Of a stretch of 64,000 nucleotides of DNA, positions 1 through 11,069 are shown piece after piece. Every line of letters starts with the position of its first letter. Positions within the stretch are counted from its first letter, which is position 1. A program made the translations under genes and the position numbers. Where the stretch lies: positions 2,170,001 to 2,234,000 of the forward strand of contig NW_025408679.1 of the NCBI RefSeq assembly GCF_020360975.1, read 5' to 3'. The DNA is from Hirsutella rhossiliensis (Eukaryota > Ascomycota > Sordariomycetes > Hypocreales > Ophiocordycipitaceae). Below the pieces are notes generated by a model. The model saw nothing but the letters and a program-made list of their open reading frames with translations. It had not been told where the DNA came from and made no database searches.

Positions 1-256
1 GTTCGTCTGGGGTACCTGTGCACGGGCTTTGAATACGGCTTACGGTTGTTGGGGCTCGGAATCAGCAGCATGGTTGTCCTTACACTGTGAAAGGAACGGG
101 TGCGGTCAGATACGAATCGGTCGCGAAGGGATCCTACCAGCCGGTTTCACGGGTGGGAACCCACCAGGCCGCTGTATGTACGATCCGGCTATGGGCAACG
201 AGATCGATTGCAACCTGTGCCCCAGCTCATACCAGGATCCAAATTGGGCTGCTTTG
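1..256. other. Unassigned flank of the first copia element
   Basis: No recognisable gene. Open frames cross this stretch, but none has a motif I recognise. It ends in the 5-bp target site CTTTG (252-256). If the inversion described in the findings is undone, this flank continues into the reverse complement of 6732 downward, which begins with the same CTTTG. The original locus is therefore split between here and about 6.7 kb. Confidence 0.5.
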
Positions 257-406
257 TGTTGACTTGGTATGAGACATGGACCAAGACATGTTTAGGCAGC
301 AGTTACAAGTGGTGAGTCACTGGATAGTGGCACGGACGTGCCACTATGTATATATATGTTGAGAGCTGTCAGACAGAATTGAATAGAAGTAAGTTCAATC
401 GCAACA
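257..406 (+). repeat. 5' LTR of copia copy A
   Basis: 150 bp, TGTTG...CAACA. It carries the variant pair found also in the LTR at 6733-6882: GGT near the start, and the shorter TATATATATG run near position 345. Confidence 0.93.
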
Positions 407-420
407 GGTTATGCACCCGG
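407..420 (+). promoter_or_regulatory. Candidate primer-binding site of copia A
   Basis: GGTTATGCACCCGG follows the 5' LTR directly. It is complementary to an anticodon-loop segment containing CAT, not to a tRNA 3' end. Drosophila copia primes in this way from a half-molecule of initiator tRNA-Met. Copy B has the same sequence inside its 5' LTR at 10904-10917. The assignment rests on resemblance only. Confidence 0.5.
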
Positions 421-514
421 TTGCTTTTATTTTGCTTCCACTGCACGATTGAACTCGGCATATGAGAACACTTTTTCGTCAAGAATCGACGGTTGACAGC
501 AAAGACCCGGCACT

Positions 515-3500
515 ATGGGCAAGAAAGACTACAAAGGAACCATCCTTGATGGAAGAGACTCCTTTGACAGCTGGAAGATGGATCTTGAAGATAGCTTGTT
601 GAGTGACGATCTTATGAGCTGCGTCACCGATAAGGCAATAGCGGAATCGTCAGGTTTATCAATGCCAGGAGAGAATGCTGCGGACATTAAAAATGTCTCT
701 CTTGCGAGAATGAAAATACGACAGAGTATTGACCAGATCCACAAGAACTCAGTCAATCATCTCACCGATCCACGAGCAATTTATCAATCCTCGTTAAGCG
801 ATATGCGACATCGAACAAAGCGCGCCTTCGACAGCTGATCCGAATGCTATACGACGTTAGTACGCAGACGAATAGAACTGTGCAGGAGAAGGTCGACGAC
901 CTAAAGCGACTTCGAGCTCAGATTAATAGCCAAGACAAGGACATTGTTATCCATGAACAGCTATTGATTTGCTTCTTGCAAATGAGCATGGACGGCGCTT
1001 TTAACACTACGGTCGAGATCTTGAACGCCTCGACAGAGACGTTGACAATGGAAAAGGTGCAGAGCTCTCTGGAAAGCAAAGAGTTGGAACTCGTCGATAC
1101 TACAATCAAGGGAAACCGCACAATTCGCGGGTCGTGGCCGCAGTGCATGGAACAAAGGGAACAACAGGTCCAAAGCACAGGATGGTGGCGATGATAGCAA
1201 GGAGGAATATCTGAAGAAGGCAGGGGGGTGCTGGTCTTGTGGCGGCATGCATTTCAAGCATGATTGTGCAATTTGGCACCAAACCAAAGCAGGGAAGACC
1301 TGGCTAGCCTCTGAAAAAGCGAAGGCGAGAGAGGCCATGGATAGCACAGAAAAGGCAAACGCGGTCAGGATCCTTGAAGACAGTGGTAGTGAATCTGAGA
1401 GATCTACCTACTTGCTTCCGAACACAAAAGCAACAGCCCTCCACAATGGTATCTCGACAGCTGTGCTTCCGTCCATATCACCCCAAGGGAAGACCAATTT
1501 ATCTCAAAGTTGTCCCCTACAAAGACAAGTGTTGAGATTGCAGACGGCTCCGAGGTTCGTTCAAGAGGGAAAGGAGATGTGAGGATCTTTTACGTCTCAC
1601 AGAAAGGAAGAGCAAGGTCGACAATAGTACGTGGGTGCACTACATCCCGGAGGCGACGAGCAGCCTGCTATCAGTCGGTGAACTGGAAGACAGGGGAGCA
1701 TGTATTGTCGTGGACTCTCCGGGGAAGACAGTCACGGTGACAAGAAATCAGGAGGAGGTGCTGTTTGGCCACAGACATAAAAAGGTGTGGCGCTTGAGCC
1801 AGACAAGAGGGCACCGAGCCCATACAATCCAAGAAAAGGGTGGCGATAACGGGGTAGCGCTGAAGTCAATCCTGAAGATGCCTGAAAGACTACTACATGC
1901 TAGGCTGGGACACCCTGGAAAGCATATGGAGGGCAAACTGAACGCCGTAATGGATGATCTCGGAGACAACTCATTCTGCCCGTCATTCTGCTCAAGCTGC
2001 ACCGAGGCCAAAATGACAAGAAAAGTCTCAAGGGAGCCAATGTCTGCGGTGACAGAAAAGCTGGAGAGAGTCCATATAGATCTTTGGGGGCCAGTTGAGC
2101 TATCACTTCAAGGAATGAAGTACATGCTGACAATCACCGATCAGGCTACCGGGCGAGTTTGGGTTTATTTCTCTAGAGACAAAACGAGAATTACCGACAA
2201 GATCAAAGCCTGGGTAGTTGTTGCAGAGGCGGAGTGTCGCGAGTACGGAAAAGGCGAAAAGGTCAAGGCGATGCGCTTTGATCGCGGAAAGGAGTTTCTA
2301 AACGAGGCAATGAAGGTATTTTGCACGGGAGAGCTATTCGGATCGAACCAACAGTGGGCTACCACCCGGAGAAATAGTATCTCTGAGAGGAGCATGAGAA
2401 CCATATCAGAGAGGGGTCTGCTATGCGTCACGAAATGGACCTCCCGGCAGCATACTGGGAGTTTTCGAATGCAACAGCGGCCTATCTGAGAAATAGGGAG
2501 TTGTCAAGGAATGGCTAAAGCCCATGGGAGTTATGGCGTGGAGAGAAGCCAAGATCAGGGCACTTGAGAGTGTTCGGATGTCCTGCCTGGGTATTTATTC
2601 CCAAAGAAAAGAGAACAAAGCTTCTGAAAAGAGCATGGCAAGGAGTTTTGTTGGATACAAAGAGGAGACAGATAAAATCTATCTAGTCTGGAACCCAGCT
2701 GATAAGAAGGTCCACGAGGTTCGATTCGTGGAATTCGATGAGAGCAAGTATATGGACAATGAAATCAGCCAAGAATCACAATCGCAGTATGACGATGAGA
2801 AGGAAGAGAAAAGGAGCAAGGGAGCTCACTGATGATGACTCTGATGCCGAAGATTCGGTCAGGATAGGACCATGGACCAGGAAGCTACAGAAGCTGGGGA
2901 GGATGCCGGAGAAGCAGCGGATGGGAACCCGACCGACCAAGACACTGCGGATTCGGAGGAAGAGCTCCAAGGAGACACAATCATTGTCAATACAGGGGAG
3001 GCGGATATAACCTCTCCTGAAAGGAGTCTGCCGAAAACAAGATCCCAGATTCGACGAGAGGCCGTGGCACTCAAAAGATCAGAGAAGCAGCGAGCAGAGC
3101 TGGAATGGCGGCAAAGAGAAGAACAGCGCATGGCAGAACGTCTGAAGAAGCGAGGGAGAGTGGCAGGAAGGAAAGAGCCATGGTAGCAAGGACGCTTCTC
3201 CAGCCTAATACAGACCTGTACGACTTCGACCTGAAAAAGCTTACCTTCCGACAGGCGATGAAAGGCAGTGAGAAGGATCAATGGGTAGGAGCTATAGATG
3301 AGGAAGTTCAGAATCTCATTCGACGACAGACATTCTCGGAGGAAATCAACGAAGGTGACGTGCACGGAGAAGAAGTAGTTGATGCCAAGCTTGTGTTTGA
3401 TCACAAGAAAGACAAAGAAGGAAGATACTACGGTATAAAGCACGTCTAGTCGCGAGAGGGTTCACACAGAAACACGGGATCAATTACGAGGAAACCTTCG

Positions 3501-4868
3501 CACCCACGATCCGGCTCGATGCGATGAGGATCATTCTAGCTTTAGCGGCGAAGAAAGGCTGGAAGGTATACCAGATGGATGCTGTGGCTGCGTTCCTTGC
3601 AGCAGACCTAAAGGAAAGGATCTTCATGAAAGTGCCAACTGAGCTCCAGCAATATTTCGGGAAATACGTTCAGATCCTGAAGAGTTTGTACGGATTGAAG
3701 CAAGCTGCAAGGATGTGGTATTTGCTAATATCAGAATATCTCAAGGAGATTGGTTTCTCACCGATGACAGTGGACCCGACAATATTCAGACATACAGAGT
3801 CGGGGGTAATCATCGGCGTGCACGTGGATGACTTTATGATTACAGGGGGGGACGAGGATGCCATTGAACGGGTCAAGGAAAAGCTGAAGGGAAGATTTGA
3901 GATGAAAGACCTCGGAGAAGCAGAGAACATTCTCGGAATTCGGATTCAAAGGCACAAAGGAAAGCTGATGATTGATCAATCACAATTTGCGAAGGAAATC
4001 GTGGCAGAATTTCTCTACGACGACTCAATGAAGCACGCAACCCCCATGGAACCTGGAGCTATACGGAAGCTCGTTGAGGAACCGGACGACCTCTGAACCA
4101 TGACGAATGGTTGAAATACGTGGAATTGCTCGGAAAGCTGATTTGGCTATGCAATACGAGGTTCGACATTATATTCGCAGTTAACAGAATGGCATCTTTC
4201 ACGGTAGAGGCATGCTGGAACCACTGGAAGGCTTTGCTACGAATATTGGGTTATGTCGGCAGGACTATTCACCACGGTATCACATATGGCGGAAATAATG
4301 AGCACGCACAAGGAGTCGAAGGCAGCGATATCGACTATTATTCCATTGACCACAACATCGAAGGGCACGTCGGCTCTGCAGGCCTACAAGATGGGAAGCG
4401 TTCTCTGACACCGACTACGCTACTGATCCAAGGGACCGGAAGAGTATCCTGGGGTTCGTCTTTATGGTCTACGGAGGCGCCGTCATGACGTATAGCAAGA
4501 AGATGAAATCAGTGGCAAGATCTACGACAGAAGCAGAGTATGTTGGGATGGGGAGGCCACAAAGCTGCCCTCTGGGGACGTCGACTACTTGCAGAACTGG
4601 AAGGAAAGGGGGAGCAAACAGTGCCACTACTGCTTGGAGATAATAAGGGAGCTGTACAGCTGACCCGAGGAGTATCGAACACGTCGAAAATCAAGCATGT
4701 TGATATAGCATTTCATCACGTCGTTGATGAGGTCAAGGAAGGAGAATCCAAGTCTACTGGGTTCCAGGGGAGAATATGCTAGCAGATGGGATGACCAAGC
4801 CTCTGCCTAGGGAGGCTTTCGAGAGGAACAGGAGGAGGATTGGAATTGGACCCATACGCTATGAATAG
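515..4868 (+). pseudogene. copia gag-pol polyprotein, copy A (frameshifted)
   Basis: Gag starts at the ATG at 515 (MGKKDYKG). A short zinc knuckle, CX2CX3HX4C, lies near 1229-1267. The protease core near 1458 reads DSCAS, where most copia proteases have DSG. Integrase follows at about 1890-2490, with an H/C zinc-binding start, catalytic Asp in HIDLWGP and in MRFDRGKEF, and a Glu region near 2380. Reverse transcriptase (about 3440-4090) has YQMDAVAAFLAADL, SLYGLKQAARMWY and the active site HVDD. RNase H (about 4110-4868) has TTEAEYVGM, LLGDNK and the usual ADGMTKPL end. At least eight frame changes break the frame; many positions can be checked against copy B, which is intact there. It normally makes particle proteins and copies element RNA into DNA in cytoplasmic particles. 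It cannot do so as read. Confidence 0.9.
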
Positions 4869-4899
4869 CGTTGCAGTTGAAGTCTGACAGCTCTAGGAG

Positions 4900-5051
4900 T
4901 GTTGACTTGATATGAGACATGGACCAAGACATGTTTAGGCAGCAGTTACAAGTGGTGAGTCACTGGATAGTGGCACGGACGTGCCACTATGTATATATGT
5001 ATGTTGAGAGCTGTCAGACAGAATTGAATAGAAGTAAGTTCAATCGCAACA
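4900..5051 (+). repeat. 3' LTR of copia copy A
   Basis: 152 bp. It carries the variants GAT and TATATATGTATG, which match the LTR at 10918-11069 and not the 5' LTR of the same element. A short purine-rich stretch (TAGGAG) precedes it, where the polypurine tract should be. Confidence 0.93.
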
Positions 5052-5583
5052 GAAATACAGCAAGCGCAAGCCAACAAGCACAGGACAGCCGCACCGAGAT
5101 ACGAGCCTGGGGATTGGGTATACCTCAACTTGAGAAATGTCAAAACATCGCGACCCTGCAAGAAGCTCGATTGGCTACATGCCAAATATCAAGTGCTCGC
5201 GGAAGTTAACCCACATACCTACAGGTTGGATGTGCCTGGGCGCATCCATCCAGTCTTTCACGTCGACCTACTCCGGCCAGTCCCGGAGACCCATTGCCTT
5301 CGCAGAAACTCGATCAAGAGAGTGCCCCACCGGTGCTGGTGGACGGCGAAAAGATGTACCTTGTTGAAAGAATTCTGGATGAAAGAATGGAAGGTACGCA
5401 TAAGAAGGTGCTCGTAAAATGGCATGATTACTCGCAGCCTACGTGGGAACCCCTTACCACTATTCGACACACCGATGCATGGAAGCAATGGAAGAAGCAT
5501 AAAAGGAGTGTCACCTTCTCAAGTCATCTTGCCACAGATTGCCACGATCCCCGGAAGAGGAAACGTTGGAAGGGAGGAGGTAA
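5052..5583 (+). pseudogene. Ty3/gypsy integrase C-terminus with chromodomain (detached piece)
   Basis: The reading starts mid-protein in the 5-bp target GAAAT. It gives the integrase tail (RYEPGDWVYLNLRN, then YRLDVPGRIHPVFHVDLLRP) and, after one frame change near 5290, a chromodomain: YLVERILDERMEG...KVLVKWHDYSQPTWEP. Fungal chromoviruses such as MAGGY and Tf1-type elements carry such domains to direct insertion to marked chromatin. The missing N-terminal part lies at 11070-12550 on the other strand and ends exactly in the same target site. A purine-rich tract (GGAAGGGAGGAGG) ends the coding part and precedes the likely 3' LTR. Confidence 0.88.
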
Positions 5584-5789
5584 TGTAACGGGCAAGTTGC
5601 TTTAACGGCGGCTGCGCCGCCTAGCTTCTAGAACCTTCCATTGGCTCGAAGCTATAAAATGCTATTGTGCTCTCATGTAGTAGATTCTCTTTCTTTCTTT
5701 CTTTCTTCTCTATCTTGATAGTAAACAGCATAGGGACTAGTTAGTTGTATCAACTCACTAGAGGCCTTTCACAATGTGCCAGTGTAACA
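5584..5789 (+). repeat. Probable 3' LTR of the gypsy element
   Basis: It begins TGTAACGGGC directly after a polypurine tract. It holds a TATA-like TATAAAA near 5653 followed by a CT-rich run, as LTR promoters often do. The right edge (…GTGTAACA) is a guess, because the second LTR is not in the window. Confidence 0.5.
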
Positions 5790-6062
5790 GTGCAACACAG
5801 CATTTCTCTCAACCCGACTCAGAGCGTCATTGTTGCCCTAGTCAAGCAGCTACCAGAACAGACATACCACGTCTTCTTCGATAACCTTTTTTCCTCGCCG
5901 AACCTTCTCAACGCTCTTCGTCAGCTAGGATTGGGGCCACAGGCACAGCCCGAGTGAACTGTGGCTTCTATCAGCCCTTCGTGGAAGCAAAGAAAGCTGA
6001 CACGAAGGGTGACTGTTGGCCTTGGGGCACGCTGAAGACTGCGCCTACCCCTGACGGTCAGG
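5790..6062 (+). pseudogene. piggyBac-like transposase fragment
   Basis: The translation gives QSVIVALVKQLPEQTYHVFFDNLFSSPN followed by an L-R-Q-L-G-L-G segment. After a frame change near 5935 it continues GATGTARVN. This is the conserved D-N-x-F-x-S-P...GxTGTxR segment of the piggyBac DDE domain (DDE_Tnp_1_7), with one catalytic Asp in FFDNLF. Only about 90 residues remain. It abuts the gypsy LTR on the left. An early frame change and missing ends make it a fossil. Confidence 0.65.
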
Positions 6063-6183
6063 TAAGAGCATCAGAAGACAGGCTCCCTAGTAATTCCCCT
6101 ACTAATTTGTCTTCTTCTTTGCAACTCGGCTAAGCTACCTAATTAGCCAACACAACCGGCCTGCTAGGGCCTACGCAACTAGG

Positions 6184-6333
6184 GGGAAGGAAACAAAGAT
6201 CTGCGATAGATACAGCCCTCCTCCTTACACTATATCAAAAAGAGCAAGCAGCAAAGAGGAAGGCTATTACCAGCACTCTCTTTCTAGATATAAAGGGGGC
6301 CTTCGACCATGTGTCGAAGGAACAACTAATAAG
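6184..6333 (+). pseudogene. LINE (Tad-like) reverse transcriptase fragment
   Basis: One frame reads GRKQRSAIDTALLLTLY, and 21 codons later FLDIKGAFDHVSKEQLI. This matches the region before and including the first catalytic Asp (F-x-D-I-K-G-A-F-D) of fungal Tad-group non-LTR retrotransposons. Only about 50 residues are present, with no flanking LINE sequence that I can recognise. Confidence 0.7.
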
Positions 6334-6732
6334 ACCGTCAACGGCAATCTAATCAATCCATCAATCAACGGGAGCATGAATTGAATTGACAAGCTTATTC
6401 AGCAGACACTCGATTGAGTTGATTGAGTTGACGGTTGCTCAACTATATTGAGCAACCGTTGCTGGGATTGAGTGGTTTGCCACCCTGGGTCTGCCGGTTT
6501 TTGTATTCAATCTTGTTTGATTTGTGTGTGTGTTTTAAGTTTGCCAGTTTTGAATTGTTTTAAGTCCTCTATTTTACTTCATCCTCCGACACCGAAGCTT
6601 CTCTGCGCGACTACTCCGAAAAAAGAGGGGGGTAGCTGCTCGCAACCAATACAGACGCACTCTATGGCCCTGCCCTACCCATTACGGTGCAGCCAGACCA
6701 ACGGAACCCCGGCCCAGCGCTGGCACGCAAAG
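6334..6732. other. Non-coding remainder of the inverted segment, with a hairpin
   Basis: No gene seen. A perfect 12-bp inverted repeat (6431-6442 and 6448-6459, ACGGTTGCTCAA) with a 5-nt loop sits among repeated GATTGAGTT words. The segment ends in CAAAG, the reverse complement of the CTTTG at 252-256. Confidence 0.5.
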
Positions 6733-6882
6733 TGTTGCGATTGAACTTACTTCTATTCAATTCTGTCTGACAGCTCTCAACATATATATACATAGTGGCA
6801 CGTCCGTGCCACTATCCAGTGACTCACCACTTGTAACTGCTGCCTAAACATGTCTTGGTCCATGTCTCATACCAAGTCAACA
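6733..6882 (-). repeat. 3' LTR of copia copy B
   Basis: 150 bp. It carries the same two variants as the LTR at 257-406 and so differs from copy B's own 5' LTR. Confidence 0.92.
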
Positions 6883-6924
6883 CTCCCCTAGAGCTGTCAG
6901 ACTTCAACTAATACAATGGAAACG

Positions 6925-9900
6925 CTATTCATAGCGTACGGGTCCAATTCCAATCCTCCTCCTGTTCCTCTCGAAAGCCTCCCTAGGCAGAGGCTTGGTC
7001 ATCCCATCTGCTAGCATATTCTCCCCTGGAACCCAGTAGACTTGGATTCTCCCTTCCTTGACCTCATCAACGACGTGATGAAATGCTATATCAACATGCT
7101 TGATTTTCGACGTGTTCGATACTCCTCGGGTCAGCTGTACAGCTCCTTATTATCTCCAAGCAGTAGTGGCACTGTTTGCTCCCCTTTCCTTCCAGTTCTG
7201 CAAGTAGTCGACGTCCCCAGAGGGCAGCTTTGTGGCCTCCCCATCCCAACATACTCTGCTTCTGTCGTAGATCTTGCCACTGATTTCATCTTCTTGCTAT
7301 ACGTCATGACGGCGCCTCCGTAGACCATAAAGACGAACCCCAGGATACTCTTCCGGTCCCTTGGATCAGTAGCGTAGTCGGTGTCAGAGAACGCTTCCCC
7401 ATCTTGTAGGCCTGCAGAGCCGACGTGCCCTTCGATGTTGTGGTCAATGGAATAATAGTCGATATCGCTGCCTTCGACTCCTTGTGCGTGCTCATTATTT
7501 CCGCCATATGTGATACCGTGGTGAATAGTCCTGCCGACATAACCCAATATTCGTAGCAAAGCCTTCCAGTGGTTCCAGCATGCCTCTACCGTGAAAGATG
7601 CCATTCTGTTAACTGCGAATATAATGTCGAACCTCGTATTGCATAGCCAAATCAGCTTCCGAGCAATTCCACGTATTTCAACCATTCGTCATGGTTCAGA
7701 GGTCGTCCCGGTTCCTCAACGAGCTTCCGTATAGCTCCAGGTTCCATGGGGGTTGCGTGCTTCATTGAGTCGTCGTAGAGAAATTCTGCCACGATTTCCT
7801 TCGCAAATTGTGATTGATCAATCATCAGCTTTCCTTTGTGCCTTTGAATCCGAATTCCGAGAATGTTCTCTGCTTCTCCGAGGTCTTTCATCTCAAATCT
7901 TCCCTTCAGCTTTTCCTTGACCCGTTCAATGGCATCCTCGTCCCCCCCTGTAATCATAAAGTCATCCACGTGCACGCCGATGATTACCCCGACTCTGTAT
8001 GTCTGAATATTGTCGGGTCCACTGTCATCGGTGAGAAACCAATCTCCTTGAGATATTCTGATATTAGCAAATACCACATCCTTGCAGCTTGCTTCAATCC
8101 GTACAAACTCTTCAGGATCTGAACGTATTTCCCGAAATATTGCTGGAGCTCAGTTGGCACTTTCATGAAGATCCTTTCCTTTAGGTCTGCTGCAAGGAAC
8201 GCAGCCACAGCATCCATCTGGTATACCTTCCAGCCTTTCTTCGCCGCTAAAGCTAGAATGATCCTCATCGCATCGAGCCGGATCGTGGGTGCGAAGGTTT
8301 CCTCGTAATTGATCCCGTGTTTCTGTGTGAACCCTCTCGCGACTAGACGTGCTTTATACCGTAGTATCTTCCCTTCTTTGTCTTTCTTGTGATCAAACAC
8401 AAGCTTGGCATCAACTACTTCTTCTCCGTGCACGTCACCTTCGTTGATTTCCTCCGAGAATGTCTGTCGTCGAATGAGATTCTGAACTTCCTCATCTATA
8501 GCTCCTACCCATTGATCCTTCTCACTGCCTTTCATCGCCTGTCGGAAGGTAAGCTTTTTCGGGTCGAAGTCGTACAGGTCTGTATTAGGCTGGAGAAGCG
8601 TCCTTGCTACCATGGCTCTTTCCTTCCTGCCACTCTCCCCTCGCTTCTTCAGACGTTCTGCCATGCGCTGTTCTTCTCTTTGCCGCCATTCCAGCTCTGC
8701 TCGCTGCTTCTCTGCTCTTTGAGTGCCACGGCCTCTCGTCGAATCTGGGATCTTGTTTTCGGCAGACTCCTTTCAGGAGAGGTTATATCCGCCTCCCTGT
8801 ATTGACAATGATTGTGTCTCCTTGGAGCTCTTCCTCCGAATCTGCAGTGTCTTGGTCGGTCGGGTTCCCATCCGCTGCTTCTCCGGCATCCTCCCCAGAT
8901 TCTGTAGCTTCCTGGTCCGTAGTCCTATCCCCGACCGAATCTTCGGCATCAGAGTCATCATCAGTGAGCTCCCTTGCTCCTTTTCTCTTCCTTCTCATCG
9001 TCATACTGCGATTGTGATTCTTGGCTGATTTCATTGTCCATATACTTGCTCTCATCGAATTCCACGAATCGAACCTCGTGGACCTTCTTATCAGCTGGGT
9101 TCCAGACTAGATAGATTTTATCTGTCTCCTCTTTGTATCCAACAAAAACTCCTTGCCATGCTCTTTTCAGAAGCTTTGTTCTCTTTCTTTGGGAATAAAT
9201 ACCCAGGCAGGACATCCGAACACTCTCAAGTGCCCTGATCTTGGCTTCTCTCCACGCCATAACTCCCATGGGCTTTTAGCCATTCCTTGACAACTCCCTA
9301 TTTCTCAGATAGGCCGCTGTTGCATTCGAAAACTCCCAGTATGCTGCCGGGAGGTCCATTTCGTGACGCATAGCAGACCCCCTCTCTGATATGGTTCTCA
9401 TGCTCCTCTCAGAGATACTATTCCTCCGGGTGGTAGCCCACTGTTGGTTCGATCCGAATAGTTCTTCCCGTGCAAAATACCTTCATTGCCTCGTTTAGAA
9501 ATTCCTTTCCGCGATCAAAGCGCATCGCCTTGACCTTTTCGCCTTTTCCGTACTCGCGACACTCTGCCTCTGCAACAACTACCCAGGCTTTGATCTTGTC
9601 GGTAATTCTCGTTTTGTCTCTAGAGAAATAAACCCAAACTCGCCCGGTAGCCTGATCGGTGATTGTCAGCATGTACTTCATTCCTTGAAGTGATAGCTCA
9701 ACTGGCCCCAAAGATCTATATGGACTCTCTCTAGCTTTTCTGTCACCGCAGACATTGGCTCCTTGAGACCTTTCTTGTCATTTTGGCCTCGGTGCAGCTT
9801 GAGCAGAATGACGGGCAGAATGAGCTGTCTCCGAGATCATCCATTATGGCGTTCAGTTTGCCCTCCATATGCTTTCCAGGGTGTCCCAGCCTAGCATGTA

Positions 9901-10809
9901 GTAGTCTTTCAGGCATCTTCAGGATTGACTTCAGCGCTACCCCGTTATCGCCATCCTTTTCTTGGATTGTATGGGCTCGGTGCCCTCTTGTCTGGCTCAA
10001 GCGCCACACCTTTTATGTCTGTGGCCAAACAGCACCTCCTCCTGATTTCTTGTCACCGTGACTGTCTTCCCGGAGAGTCCACGACAATACATGCTCCCCT
10101 GTCTTCCAGTTCACCGACTGATAGCAGGCTGCTCGTCGCCTCCGGGATGTAGTGCACCCCACGTACTATTGTCGACCTTGCTCTTCCTTTCTGTGAGACG
10201 TAAAAGATCCTCACATCTCCTTTCCCTCTTGAACGAACCTCGGAGCCGTCTGCAATCTCAACACTTGTCTTTGTAGGGGACAACTTTGAGATAAATTGGT
10301 CTTCCCTTGGGGTGATATGGACGGAAGCACAGCTGTCGAGATACCATTGTGGAGGGGCTGTTACTTTTGTGTTCGGAAGCAAGTAGGTAGATCTCTCAGA
10401 TTCACTACCACTGTCTTCAAGGATCCTGACCGCGTTTGCCTTTCTTTGCTATCCATGGCCTCTCTCGCCTTCGCTTTTTCAGAGGCTAGCCAGGTCTTCC
10501 CTGCTTTGTTCGATATCGCGTATCGCTTAACGAGGGACTGATAAATTGCTCGTGGATCGGTGAGATGGTTGACTGAGTTCTTGTGGATCTGGTCAATACT
10601 CTGTCGTATTTTCATTCTCGCAAGAGAGACATTTTTAATGTCCGCAGCATTCTCTCCTGGCATTGATAAATCTGACGATTCCGCTGTTGCCATACCGGTG
10701 ACGCAGCTCATAAGATCGTCACTCAACAAGTTATCTTCAAGATCCATCTTCCAGCTGTCAAAGAGTCTCTTCCATCAAGGATGGTTCCTTTGTAGTCTTT
10801 CTTGCCCAT
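6925..10809 (-). pseudogene. copia gag-pol polyprotein, copy B (deleted and frameshifted)
   Basis: It starts at the ATG at 10809-10807 (MGKKDYKG) and ends at 6925. The longest intact run (7984-8664) covers the RT start in one frame, with TPTIRLDAMRIILAL-type residues absent from copy A's broken frame. Domain order and key residues match copy A, including the protease core DSCAS (near 10348) and HVDD in RT. The gag C-terminus and zinc knuckle are removed by a deletion that joins two CAAAGC hexamers. Several single-base indels split the rest. Where copies A and B differ in frame, one of the two is usually intact. Confidence 0.9.
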
Positions 10810-10917
10810 AGTGCCGGGTCTTTGCTGTCAACCGTCGATTCTTGACGAAAAAGTGTTCTCATATGCCGAGTTCAATCGTGCAGTGGAAGCAAAATAAAAG
10901 CAACCGGGTGCATAACC

Positions 10918-11069
10918 TGTTGCGATTGAACTTACTTCTATTCAATTCTGTCTGACAGCTCTCAACATACATATATACATAGTGGCACGTCCGTGCCACT
11001 ATCCAGTGACTCACCACTTGTAACTGCTGCCTAAACATGTCTTGGTCCATGTCTCATATCAAGTCAACA
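10918..11069 (-). repeat. 5' LTR of copia copy B
   Basis: 152 bp. It carries the same variants as the LTR at 4900-5051. Confidence 0.92.

Larger units (their letters stand above)
257..5051 (+). mobile_element. Ty1/copia LTR retrotransposon, copy A
   Basis: The element has 150/152-bp LTRs starting TGTTG and ending CAACA. Between them the order is gag, protease, integrase, reverse transcriptase, RNase H, with integrase before RT as in copia elements. Its two LTRs carry different variants, and its flanks (CTTTG on the left, GAAAT on the right) do not match. Both facts are explained by recombination with copy B at 6733-11069. It is therefore a chimera: the left part comes from one insertion and the right part from another. 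The coding region is broken by several small indels, so the copy is not autonomous as read. Confidence 0.93.
6733..11069 (-). mobile_element. Ty1/copia LTR retrotransposon, copy B
   Basis: Same family as copy A, on the opposite strand, about 4.3 kb. It is shorter mainly because of a 469-bp deletion in gag-protease. Its flanks (CAAAG left, ATTTC right) do not match each other but are reverse complements of copy A's two flanks. It is therefore the reciprocal recombinant of copy A. The right end is inserted in a gypsy integrase gene. Confidence 0.93.

Noticed and set aside
2859..3443. 194-codon minus-strand open frame
   Set aside because: Antisense of copia pol. The plus strand shows the conserved RT lead-in, and copy B confirms it.
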